Assembly (NCBI GenBank): GCA_025093985.1
Contig: JACAAK010000005.1
Span: 2,542,001-2,606,000, forward strand
Origin: Calvatia gigantea
Lineage: Eukaryota; Basidiomycota; Agaricomycetes; Agaricales; Lycoperdaceae
Direction of reading: 5' to 3'
DNA: 64,000 nt
Under the pieces are notes generated by a model that saw only the letters and a list, made by a program, of their open reading frames with translations, had not been told where the DNA came from and ran no database searches. Position 1 is the first letter of the stretch, and each line of letters begins with the position of its first letter. Position numbers and translations under genes: made by a program. Positions 11,590 to 21,263 of the stretch are shown one piece after another.

Positions 11590-11699
11590 TCAAAATATAC
11601 TCGTGCTAACTATCCCGAAAGGGCGACCGTACTAGGTCACTCATCTGGCCGGTACTGTCCAGTGGCTTGACCACTCACGAAAACGTGGAAACACATTCA

Positions 11700-12481
11700 A
11701 TGACCCACACCACTGATAATGTGGGAGAGTATCTTTCTGCAAGTTGTTGGCATCCTGGTGCCACTTCCGACACCCCTGGAGTTGACGCTATGCTACGACT
11801 TCAACCCAGCGAAGCTAATATTACCTGCAACATTGACCTGGGTGTGGAGCGCCTCGGTGGTATGTATTCCTGTACGTAACTCTTCCTACTTGTGAAAATT
11901 GCGGCGATACCAAGAGCAAAATTTGGTTTTTGTAGTTGCACATCACCGGTCCAGGAGATGGCCTACGCTCAATGCGGTCATCGCTGCGGACTCACCATTC
12001 ATACGGTTTAGAATAACTGACAAGCCGATTCGAGAGATCTTTACGCCAACGTTTAACACCTTCCGTCAAGTTCCTGTATTTACCACGCGGACCCATTATC
12101 TGCGGCTCTTCAGTAAATTCTTCCCTTGGTCTATCGAAATACCGTCAGAAGAAGAAGAAATCACATGCGAATGGGTCTGGAACGCTGTTTGGTCCATGCT
12201 ACAACAGCCAATGAAGGACTCAGAATGGGGGATGTTATTCACTGGCGGGCCTGAAGGCGAGAAGAAAATCAACACTGATTTTGGAGGCGCGGGAGAAGAG
12301 ACTGGAGTTGGACCCGACCTCGGATAAGGGGGTTTTGAGGCGTGACTACCTCGGGGAGGATATTTGGTTCTTGGGGTTGGAGAAGGATGAGGAGTACGAG
12401 ACGACGAGATTGCTGCCTGAATCAAGGTTTGCGCAGGCACCGGCCCCCGATGCTACGTGGTTGGTACGCATGGGGAGGTGA
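11700..12481 (+). pseudogene. DUF6699-like protein gene, frameshifted
   Basis: Exon 1 runs 11700-11871. An intron with GTACGT donor and TGTAG acceptor (11872-11935) leads in phase into exon 2 from 11936. Exon 2 reads SPFIRFRITDKPIREIF, then FFPWSIEIPSEEE and a WVWNAVWSML helix. This resembles DUF6699, a domain common in agaricomycetes with a Pro-Trp-x-Ile/Val core and a helix after it. Near 12275 the frame must shift by one to continue into the expected C-terminus (EKRLELDPTSDKGVLRRDYL, then IWFLGLEKDEEY), which ends at 12481. So the gene is broken as read, or there is a sequence error. Function of the family is unknown. Confidence 0.55.
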
Positions 12482-13183
12482 AATGCTTGCGCACTTGATA
12501 CCTTGGGCTCACCTCATTGCATGGTGATTTCGACCTCACGGAGGGATATACTACTGGTAAGAGGAAGAGACGCGGACATGATCGGGGGAGCAAGAGGTGT
12601 GGTAGTGACTGATGTTAGGACCTTAAAGCTTGAAATACACGTATTACCGTGATTATTAACGATTGTCAGAAGAACACTGCACCCTAAACTTCTTTGGAGA
12701 CGTTGTTGCCACTCTCAAGGCATTTCCTTTGGATGCAGATTTATGTCCGGGGGAGCTATCATAAGGGCGACGAGAAAGTTACCCTTGGGGGGGCTAATGA
12801 GGATCTGAAAAGAGTGCTTCGAAACCCGGAAAGTTCTGTATATCTTGGCTCGTGCCGAAGGGTGGGCCAATAATCATGGAAGTGGGGGAGGGAAAGGGGG
12901 TAATATTTTGAAGTAGTCCAAGCTCAGCGCTCATGTTCCCTTGCTTAGAAGGTGGCAGGCAGTCCTTTATGCTCACAAGATCCAAGTGCTCAGCTCTTTT
13001 GAAAATTGAACTCATATCTCGGTTCTCCCCACTGGGCTCCTCCCAATACCGAGGATCTGGCAGGATGATATGATTACGTATCCAGATCTCCAAAACAGAC
13101 TCTGTACCAAACACCATGATTCTCAGTTGAGGAATCCGCTGTCGTTTGCCCTCTTACCCCAAACCATTCCGACTTCCTTCAGA
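12482..13183. other. Intergenic; F-box 5' flank at the right end
   Basis: No gene is supported. From about 13020 the sequence matches the 5' flanks of F-box copies A and C (shared blocks around TCTGGCAGRATGAT and CAGATCYCCAAAA), so it probably carries the promoter of copy D. Confidence 0.6.
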
Positions 13184-14738
13184 ATGCTACCCTCGCCTTG
13201 CAACGGCTGCGGCCAAATTCAACCATGTTTGATGGTATCACGTATTGAAGACCCAACCACCGATCTCTCCTACTTCGATGAAGAATTTATTCGTGTCGGT
13301 GCTCAAATCCACCAACTCATCCGGCTACAAGCACGTCTCCTGGGTGGTCGTAACCGGCGCCGTTCACCTATTTACACTCTTCCGGTTGAACTCCTTTCCG
13401 CCATATTTCTGTGCGCTTGCACTTCATCTCCAGACAGGGAGGGCTGGCAACCATCCACCAAATTCAATCGCCAAGTCATCAGTTTTGAGTTCTGTCTCGT
13501 CCCACTGGCGACAGATAGTCTTTCAAACACCAAAGCTTTGGGATACAGTGACTTTGGAGATCAACGAGGACACGGCGGGATCCGGGGCCGCCCTCCTCTA
13601 TCACTGCCTCCAACACACAAAAAACATCGATGTGACGGTGGATATCAAGCTGGACAATAAATCCCGAATGAGGAATCGCGCTCTGTACTACCAATCTGTT
13701 GCGGATATCCTTTTCACCCCCGAAAATGCGCACAGGATCAAAATTCTGCGGCTGGAAAATCCACCAGTGGAGTGGCTAGCAAACCTTTCGCGGCTTCTTC
13801 GGGTCCACACTCTGCGTCTGGAGAACTTGGAAAGTGGAGACAACACCCCCGTTAACCTCCACCTACACACACAATCGTTGCACGAACTCTTCCTTGGACT
13901 TTCTTGGCCGTGCCAGCTGGGTTCAGTCAATCTACCCCCATCGCTCCAGACCTTAGTGACCGATGTTACGCTACCTGACATCAACCTGGCACTCCTACGT
14001 CAGTGCCCGAACTTAGTTGGATGTTATAACCACCGTCCTCTCCCCATGCCCTGTGGCTCCATCACTACACCACTGACTTTGGACCGGCTGGAGTTCCTAA
14101 CTTGGTCGGCTAATGAGGGCTTTGGAGATATCACCTCAGTCCAAAATTTACGCCTACCCGCTATCAAGCATCTTCGCTTGATTAGTGTTGCCGATGAACC
14201 AGCGGTGCCTGTCATCACCTTCTGCCGCCAACACTCAGGAACACTGAAATCATTGGAACTCGAAGGTTTTTCGTCATGGCAGGCCGGTGATGTCGGGCGA
14301 TTACTCCGTCATACTATGCCACATCTCGAGGAATTGAGACTGAATTGCTGGCCACTAAGCCAGTTGATCGAAGCTGTCAGTGTCCTGACGCCAAGTAACG
14401 AGGAGTTTGCCCATAACGAGGTCAAAGTTTTGCCTTGTCTCCAATCACTGATGTTGTGTGATTTTGAGCAGCTCGACGGTGAATTGGCGAGGGCACTCAA
14501 CCTACTCCCTTGTCGCTCGGGCGACGACGTAGCTGACATGATCGACATGTTTCTGAAGATGCTGGAAAGGAGGAGAGCGGGTCAATTTACCCAATTTCTC
14601 CTTGATTTGCCTCCTCTATGGGATTACGACAGGAAGCTGACATGGTCGACTGAATTGCAGGGTAGACTCAGGCGAGCTATCGAAGGTCGGCACATCGAGG
14701 TCCTACAGGATTCGGAGGTCTTGGAATGGTTGCTTTGA
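13184..14738 (+). pseudogene. F-box/LRR protein, copy D, single frameshift
   Basis: The ATG at 13184 (MLPSPCNGCGQIQP) opens a frame that runs through the F-box (SPIYTLPVELLSAIF). It then shifts at about 13480, where one extra base in CAAGTCATCAGTTTTGAG moves translation out of the VLSSVSSHWRQIVFQ segment. From there the other frame is open all the way to EWLL and the stop at 14738, giving LRR-like segments such as LALLRQCPNLV. With only one lesion this is either a young pseudogene or a sequencing error; without the extra base it would encode a protein of the usual family length of about 520 aa. Confidence 0.75.
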
Positions 14739-15515
14739 TTGTCCTTTTGTTACGAGCGACTATAAAAAATGGGTGACGTCTACAAGCTGCCAAACTGCCT
14801 GTAATTCGTCTACATTCAAGTTTATTTCTTATTAGCTGAACGGTGAAACTGTCAGGATCTACCACATGTACTAAGTACGTTATGTGCTCCCCCATTGAAA
14901 CAGTTACAGCAGCATTCACATTCACATTCTACATACTTTCATAAATTAATGGCTTTTGTTGAAGTGAAGCAAGCTGGGAGTTCAAAGACACTAGGAATTG
15001 CAAAGGTACACACGGTGAACCAGTTCCTCCCCCGAGTAGGTGAAGCTACCGCACTTCACCTTGATCTACTTGCCCCAAGGATAACAACCCTCCGTATCTC
15101 ACCTTCATTCATTTTCATTTCATATTATCCGAATGGTGAAGCTTTCAAGGTTGACTTCATGTACCAAGTGTATTTCATGCCTCTTCATTAACGCTACAAC
15201 AGCATTCACATCTATGTTCTATTATAACCACTCACTGTAGGTCCGTACTTCATAATCACAGGAGAAACATCAATCGGGAGCTTTTCCACCATCATTACTT
15301 TCTCTTTCGTTCCGTCTGTACTTTTCTCAAAACTTACTAGTTGAAAACATATATAAAGTGCTTGTATTCCGTAGAACAGGGCAGCCCCCCGCCTCTCTTA
15401 CAATCGAGAGTAAAGTTGTGTCTACTAAACCGTAAGCGTGATCTTTAATTGCTAAGAATACCTTATCCCTCTGGTGTAACACCGTCGTAACGTTCGCTAT
15501 TCCATCTCTTCCTTC
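14739..15515. other. Intergenic; duplicated 3' flank
   Basis: The first 200 bases repeat the 3' flank seen after copies A, C and E, including the block with AAGTTTATTTCTTATTAGCTG. A partial second copy of the flank appears near 15100-15200 (TTTCATATTATCCGAATGG). No gene is supported. Confidence 0.55.
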
Positions 15516-17069
15516 ATGATGCCACCCACACCTTGCAACGGCTGTGGTCAAATTCAACCACATTTGATAATGTCATGCATCGAGGATCCAGCCACCGATC
15601 CCTCTTACTTCGATGAAGAACTGGTTCGTGTTGGTGCTCAAATCCACCAACTCCTCAAGCTACAAGCAAGCCTCCTGGGTCGCCGCAACCAGCTTCGTTC
15701 ACCCATCTACACTCTTCCGTTTGAACTCCTTTCTGTCATATTTTCGTACACCTGCACCTCCGGAATGATATCCTGGGGCGATGAGAGCTGGGAAATATCT
15801 ACCCCATTCAATCCCCAAGCTGTCGTTTTGAGCTCTGTCTCGTCACACTGGCGAAAAGTAGCCTTTCAAACAGCGACGCTTTGGGATAGAGTAGTTCTGA
15901 ATGTCTCTGGAGACACAGTGGAATCCAAGGCCGGTCTCCTCCAGCACTATCTTGAGCGCGTAAAAAACTTCGACGTGACAGTGGATCTCAAACTAAACAA
16001 TGAACCCCAAATGAAGAATCGCGCTCTGCATTACCGATCGGTTGCGGATATCCTTTTCGCCCTCGAAAATGCCCAGAGGATCAAAACTCTGCGGCTGAGG
16101 AATCCGCCAGTGGAGTGGTTGGCAAAGCTTCCACAGCTTCCTGGGGTCGACACTCTACATCTAGGGAGCTTGGAAAACGAAAACGGTACTCCCATAATTC
16201 TTGACCTGCGCGCACAACCGCTGCGCAGACTCTCCCTTTGCCAGACACGCTGGGAGTCGGTCAATCTTCCCCCATCGCTCCGGGGTCTAGCGGTCTATGG
16301 TATGCCAACTGATTTCGTCTGGGCACTCCTACGTCAGTGCCCGAACTTAGTTGAATGTCGTAATTGGAAACCCCCATCCTTCGGTCCCGTCACTATGCCA
16401 CTTACTTTGCGCCATCTGGAGACCCTGACTTGGTCGGTTTATCGAGGCTTTCCGGATATCGCCGTTCAGGATTTACGCTTGCCTGCTATCAAGCATCTTC
16501 ACTTGATTGGGGTTGGCAATGAACAACCAACGTCTGTCATTGCCTTCTGCCACCAATACTCAGTAACTTTAACATGGCTGGAGCTCGAAAGTTTAAGGCC
16601 ATGGCCGGCTGATGAGGTCAGGCGATTACTCTGCCATAGTATGCCACACCTCGAGGTATTGAACCTGATTTCCTGGCCACTGAGCAGGTTGGTCATAGCT
16701 GTCCGTGTTTTGACGCCGACCAACGAGGAGTTTGCCCGCCATGAGGTCAAATTCTTGCCTCGTCTCCGATCTCTGAGGTTGAGGGCCGACAATTCTAATG
16801 TCCCTCGGGGCGAAGTGGCGAGAGCGCTTGAATTTATCCCTTCCCGCTCGGACGATGAGGCAGTTTGTATGCTTGATATATTCCTGAAGATGTTGAAGAG
16901 GAGGAGGGCGGGTCGATTGTCCCCGTTTCGCCTCGATCTACCTGCACTATGGGATGACGACAGGAAGATGATATGGTCAAATAGGCTTCAGGGTATGGTC
17001 AGGCGAACTGTGAAGGGTCGGCGTATTGAGGTCCTACAAGTTGGAGAGGTCCTGGAATGGTTAGTTTAA
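15516..17069 (+). CDS. F-box/LRR-type protein, intact copy E
   Basis: A single-exon gene of 517 aa, the second unbroken member of the cluster. It has the same order as copy B: N-terminal CNGCGQIQP motif, helix around residues 35-56, F-box with SPIYTLPFELLSVIF and SSHWRKVAFQTATLWDRV (about 62-127), then an LRR-like region. Its closest relative here by sequence is copy B: both have the shorter GDESWE/GDENWE insert after the F-box and a TSFxTRW-type stretch before VNLPPS. Likely a substrate receptor of an SCF ubiquitin ligase; the target is unknown. Confidence 0.85.
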   Translation: MMPPTPCNGCGQIQPHLIMSCIEDPATDPSYFDEELVRVGAQIHQLLKLQASLLGRRNQLRSPIYTLPFELLSVIFSYTCTSGMISWGDESWEISTPFNPQAVVLSSVSSHWRKVAFQTATLWDRVVLNVSGDTVESKAGLLQHYLERVKNFDVTVDLKLNNEPQMKNRALHYRSVADILFALENAQRIKTLRLRNPPVEWLAKLPQLPGVDTLHLGSLENENGTPIILDLRAQPLRRLSLCQTRWESVNLPPSLRGLAVYGMPTDFVWALLRQCPNLVECRNWKPPSFGPVTMPLTLRHLETLTWSVYRGFPDIAVQDLRLPAIKHLHLIGVGNEQPTSVIAFCHQYSVTLTWLELESLRPWPADEVRRLLCHSMPHLEVLNLISWPLSRLVIAVRVLTPTNEEFARHEVKFLPRLRSLRLRADNSNVPRGEVARALEFIPSRSDDEAVCMLDIFLKMLKRRRAGRLSPFRLDLPALWDDDRKMIWSNRLQGMVRRTVKGRRIEVLQVGEVLEWLV

Positions 17070-18439
17070 TTTGTACGGATCGTCCTCTTGCTACGAGTGG
17101 TTATCAAGAATGAGGCAATGTCCGCAGCTGCCAGATTTTTTGTAGTTCACCCTACAACCAAGTTCATTAGGGTTACTCAATGTACTAGGTGTATTTTTGC
17201 GCCTCTTGGTTAGCCTCCACTACTCTCCGACAGTTTCATTGACCAGAGCATTCACATTCCATTCCAATCACCCGCCATAACCCATAAATCACAAGAGAAA
17301 CCTCAACTAAGATCTTTTTCAGTCATTTCGGCGGCTAGATGAAACATGAAAATTTCATTTCATTTCACCCTACTACTCAAAAGAACCGCCTACCAACAAG
17401 AACAAGGGAAAGAACCAAAGACAAAACAAAGACGCATCAACCTAAATTCCAAATATACTCCTTTTTATAAAAAAACCAATAAGTCAACAACAAAATCGAA
17501 TCAAATCAAATCAGGCAAAGAAGAAATCAAAAAAGGGGTATTCTGTTGACATGATGTATGGTATAAGTAGATATCGCGGCGGGGGGGGGGAGAGGATGAA
17601 TCAAGCTGGGCGCTGAGCGCGGAACATCGAAGTCGGGGAACTGTGATCAGGATCCGGATCGGGTGGGAATCCATCAACGGGCACTAGCAAAAGGGTGGGT
17701 TGGATTGAGAAAGAAGCAAACACGGGCGCGACATCATACGGGGTATGTATGTATGTGAATATGTATATGATGAAAACGGACGGGACGGATACGGAGCGCA
17801 GCTCGGTTAGGGTCAAGTAGCTCGCTTCCTCCCTCAGTCTCTCCTTCTGCTCCCAAGAAACATCTCCTTGTTGCTTTTGGCGTGGAAAGTGTGTGGGCGT
17901 GGGTATGTTTAATCGCTTGAGTACAGGATGGGATGTGAAGAGCAGAGGTGTCAATGTCAGTGTCAGAGTGAGGAGGAGAGCGAGCGGTGTGTATCCGTGG
18001 TAAGAACAGGAAGAGGGGGGAAGGGGAATAAGGACAATCCAGGACACACTTTGAACACGAACAAGGGCCATCAGTCCCCAAAGGAACAACCCGGAAAAAA
18101 ACAACACAGCACGACATAAAACACTAGGCGATATCGGGGGCAAGTAAGAGAGGCAGAATGGAAGAGGTAAAGGAACAAGCAGCGGGCACCAGCCAACACG
18201 AGCGCAAGCGCATCAAGAAAGGAGGTAGAGCGGTATCAGGAGGGGCAGAAGTGAAATGATATAAATAGTAACCGGACAGGGGATCAAAAGGGACACGGGA
18301 GACACAAGGGTAGCAGGAGAGATAAAGAGTCAATATAAAACGGTCATCAGAAAAATAAAAAAAAGCAGAGAAATCCCAAAATTATACATCATCGCAGCGT
18401 TAACACATTTCTTGGAAGAGAAGGGGAAAGGGGAACTTT
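17070..18439. other. Intergenic and probable 3' UTR of the next gene
   Basis: The first 200 bases are F-box 3' flank. The rest is purine-rich and includes a run of 10 G at 17581-17590. Long open frames on the minus strand (17601-18143) have biased low-complexity content and no family resemblance, so I do not call them. The part near 18360-18439 is likely 3' UTR of the minus-strand gene. Confidence 0.5.
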
Positions 18440-19979
18440 TTAGATACCACCATAGACATCATCGTCTTGCACAACGCTACGCGTATTCTGTCCTCTAGCT
18501 CCATTCATACTCGCGGGGTCCCGAGCAACATGAGCGGCCGAATGTGGACCCGCGTTTCCAGTAGTACCCGGTCCAGGATCAGCAACCGCGACACCGTAGT
18601 TGGCACCGCCGTAATGCTGATCATGATACCCTCCCTGGGCATAACCCTGTTGTGGATGGGCCTGGTACTCCCTCGTGGCTTCTTGATAGCCTGCAGCAGC
18701 TGGAGCATTGGCGTATGCAGCATAAGAGCCGTAGGCTTCAGGATTATAGGCGGTCTGGAACTGGGGTTGAGAGCTGTACACCCCATGCGCGGCCTCTTCC
18801 GTCTCGTCTTCGTTATTCTGTCCGTAGGTATATCTCGGCCTTTCTTGGAGGGCGCCAGCAGTAGCAGCAGTGCTTGCGCCATATCCGGCGGCTCCATACC
18901 CGGTTGCACCATAACCAGCTGCGGCATGTGCGGGACCGTTGTAAGCGCTATCACCGTACATGGCAGCGTTGGACTGGTAGACACCCTGGCCTGCCATACC
19001 AGGTCCACTAGCGATAGAAGGCGTGGCATTGTGCGTGCGTTGAGCCATGGTGGGAGGATCGAGTGGATCATTGTTGTCTGCCACGAATTGGGATTGGCGG
19101 AACTCATCTCCCATGATACTGTCGCGGTCGCGGCGTTTCCGGAGACGGCGCTAAATAATCGCAACCGAACAAAAAAGAAGAGAAGAGAACCCAGTGTTTA
19201 GAAAGAACCGCGTTGAGACGTAATGAAATGCAGAGATGACTCACGAGAATGAACGAGATTAAGAAGCCGATGATGGCAATTCCAACAAGGGCACCGGCAA
19301 TACCGCCGACGACTTTTCCAACACTGACGCCAGAAGTGGGTGAGGCACTCGCGCTAGCGGAGGGAGTTGAGGTGGTTGGGGTGATTGATGGAAGTGTGAC
19401 CGTCCCAAAGGAACTGGTGGCAACAATGCCGGGGGCGGTGATAATCACAGTGCTCCTGGACTGATCATATACGAGTGAAGTCAAAATGTTTAGAAAACAT
19501 GTGGAGAGGGTTCAAAAAACACGTACAGAGGTGGTCGGAACAGCGCTGGTCAAGGGTGTAGACGAGGAGGATGAGGTGGTGGTAACCGGAGCCGAGGTAG
19601 GAGTAGCCGAGGTGGTGGATGTGGTCGCGGGCGGTTGGGAAGCGGAGGTGGTGGGTGGTGGTGGGGGTTTGGCCTCGGTCGTGGGCGGGGGCTTGTCATT
19701 GTTGGTTGTGGGGGTGGGCCTATCCGGGAAAGAAAGGCTGCTGGAGGGTCGTGTGAACACGGGACCATTGCCGCCTCCATTACCGCCGTCCCCAGCTGCA
19801 ATAGTTCAGGATGTGGGTACATATTACAAGTTGCTGAGAAACGACATACGGCCTGGTTGGGGGTCAGAACCAGCGGGGCCAGGACCATTTCCAGGACCAC
19901 CCCTGCCTGGTCCGTCGAGAGGATTGGGGCCCTGGCGCTTGAGCATTCTACGAGCGACGTTTAAATGTTGGAGGGTCAT
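18440..19979 (-). CDS. Ser/Thr/Pro-rich single-pass membrane protein
   Basis: Predicted exons on the minus strand are 19850-19979, 19527-19795, 19245-19460 and 18440-19150, giving 441 aa in phase. The N-terminus (MTLQHLNVARRMLKRQ) carries a basic LKR site instead of a clear signal peptide. A Gly/Pro then Ser/Thr/Pro-rich stalk covers about residues 20-165. One TM helix (GKVVGGIAGALVGIAIIGFL) is followed immediately by the basic RRLRKRRDRD. The cytoplasmic tail is rich in Gly, Tyr, Ala and Gln (AAGYGATGYGAAGYGA) and may be disordered. The layout recalls fungal wall-stress sensors, but no WSC domain is visible, so that role is only a possibility. Confidence 0.75.
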
Positions 19980-20164
19980 GATTTAAAGGAGAGTGGGTGA
20001 TAAAAGAGTGAGGAGACGAAAAGAGGCTCGTCTGTTGGGCGTAGCGGCGGAGAGAATTGAGAGGATGAGAAGGAACGAAAACAGCTGGCGCCGTGGGAAT
20101 CTTGATCCTAGTTGCTACCCACGTGACTTCCCCCCATCAATTTCATGCAATTGTACGTAAGCTA

Positions 20165-20683
20165 TTAATTGTCCATGACTTCTTGATAAGAGGGAGGAGG
20201 ATTGTCACCCGTAGTACCCCGCTGCTTTCTCCGTCTAAACCAGTTTTCTCCCCTCTCCGGGCCATTATCTTGTCTGCTGAATATCTTCCGGAACCCCTTT
20301 TTCTTCCGTGAGTTGACCCCGTACAACTCTTCTTCCAGGGTCACAGCTCGGTCCACACCCGGTCTTGGATGCGGCGAATAACCTGGTAACCCAATACCTG
20401 CCATGATCTCCTCATCCCATACCTCTCCCCCTCTTCCTTCCTCTCTACTTCTCCGCATCGCTTCTCTCATACGTCGCCGGAACTCCCTTTCCCTTTCCCT
20501 CTGTTCCCGCTGCCTTTGTCGTCGGATCCTACGGACTTCTCGGCGATCTTCAGCCGTGAGACCGAGCTCCCGCTCAATGGCCTTGCGCGCTTTTCGTCTC
20601 TTGTATGCTTGGTAACATTCATCAACTGCGATCACCGTAACCGCTACCCCCATCAAAACCAATACGGAGATTGGGTCCGCCAC
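20165..20683 (-). CDS. Small Arg-rich membrane-anchored protein with PPxY tail
   Basis: A single exon encoding 172 aa. A hydrophobic N-terminal segment (ISVLVLMGVAVTVIAV, about residues 5-20) could be a TM anchor. It is followed by a strongly charged Arg/Glu helix (about 28-85) that may form a coiled coil. The C-terminus ends NPPPSYQEVMDN, which contains a PPxY motif of the kind bound by WW domains of Nedd4/Rsp5-type ubiquitin ligases. This arrangement would fit a small Rsp5 adaptor, but that is inference. No homologue is recognised. Confidence 0.6.
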   Translation of the reverse strand: MADPISVLVLMGVAVTVIAVDECYQAYKRRKARKAIERELGLTAEDRREVRRIRRQRQREQREREREFRRRMREAMRRSREEGRGGEVWDEEIMAGIGLPGYSPHPRPGVDRAVTLEEELYGVNSRKKKGFRKIFSRQDNGPERGENWFRRRKQRGTTGDNPPPSYQEVMDN

Positions 20684-21263
20684 TTCGAGTGATGGTTATG
20701 TTTTCCAAAAAATGTTTTTGTGATTTCGTATATGCCCAGATAAGAGGAGCCAACTGTGTTAATGATGAGTTTAAATGGGTTAGACACCAGGATGTTGAGG
20801 CGGGCGAAGTTTGAGAGGTGCGTCGGACTCTCCCCTCTTATATATGTAGGTGAATCAGTTGGGGTATGCAGTGTATACTACTTTGATAGCCTTTCCGCGA
20901 TCACTCCAGTCTGATTACACACTGTCTCAGATTTGTCAAACACAGGAAAAGAATGAATATACATCCATCCATCCGAGGAGGGACAACTAGGCAACTAGAT
21001 AAGATAAGATACTACTATACCAAACAGCAAGTCATCAGCTGAAAATCATAAACATCGTAAACTTGAAACACAAAGGAGCAGGGAGAAAACAAACGAGCGA
21101 CATGGAAAATGAGTGGACGCGGCGTCTATCATGAGCGTCGCCAGTACTAGGTCATGCTGGTATACATGTTAAGATCACCAAGGGTATAGAAAAGGAATGA
21201 ATGAATAGATGCAAAATGCAGAGAACGAGAGATGAAGGCGAATGCCGAATAAAGAAAAAAAAA
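20684..21263. other. Intergenic
   Basis: This lies between two minus-strand genes: 5' flank of the small protein gene and 3' UTR of the next gene. A TATATATG stretch near 20840 is far from the start at 20683. No gene or repeat is seen. Confidence 0.6.

Noticed and set aside
17601..18143. Long minus-strand open frame of 180 codons
   Set aside because: It is hydrophobic-looking but low-complexity, overlaps two other open frames on both strands, has no family resemblance, and fits 3' UTR/spacer composition.
18467..19201. Plus-strand open frame of 244 codons
   Set aside because: It is antisense to the well-supported last exon of the Ser/Thr-rich membrane protein gene, a shadow of its codon pattern.
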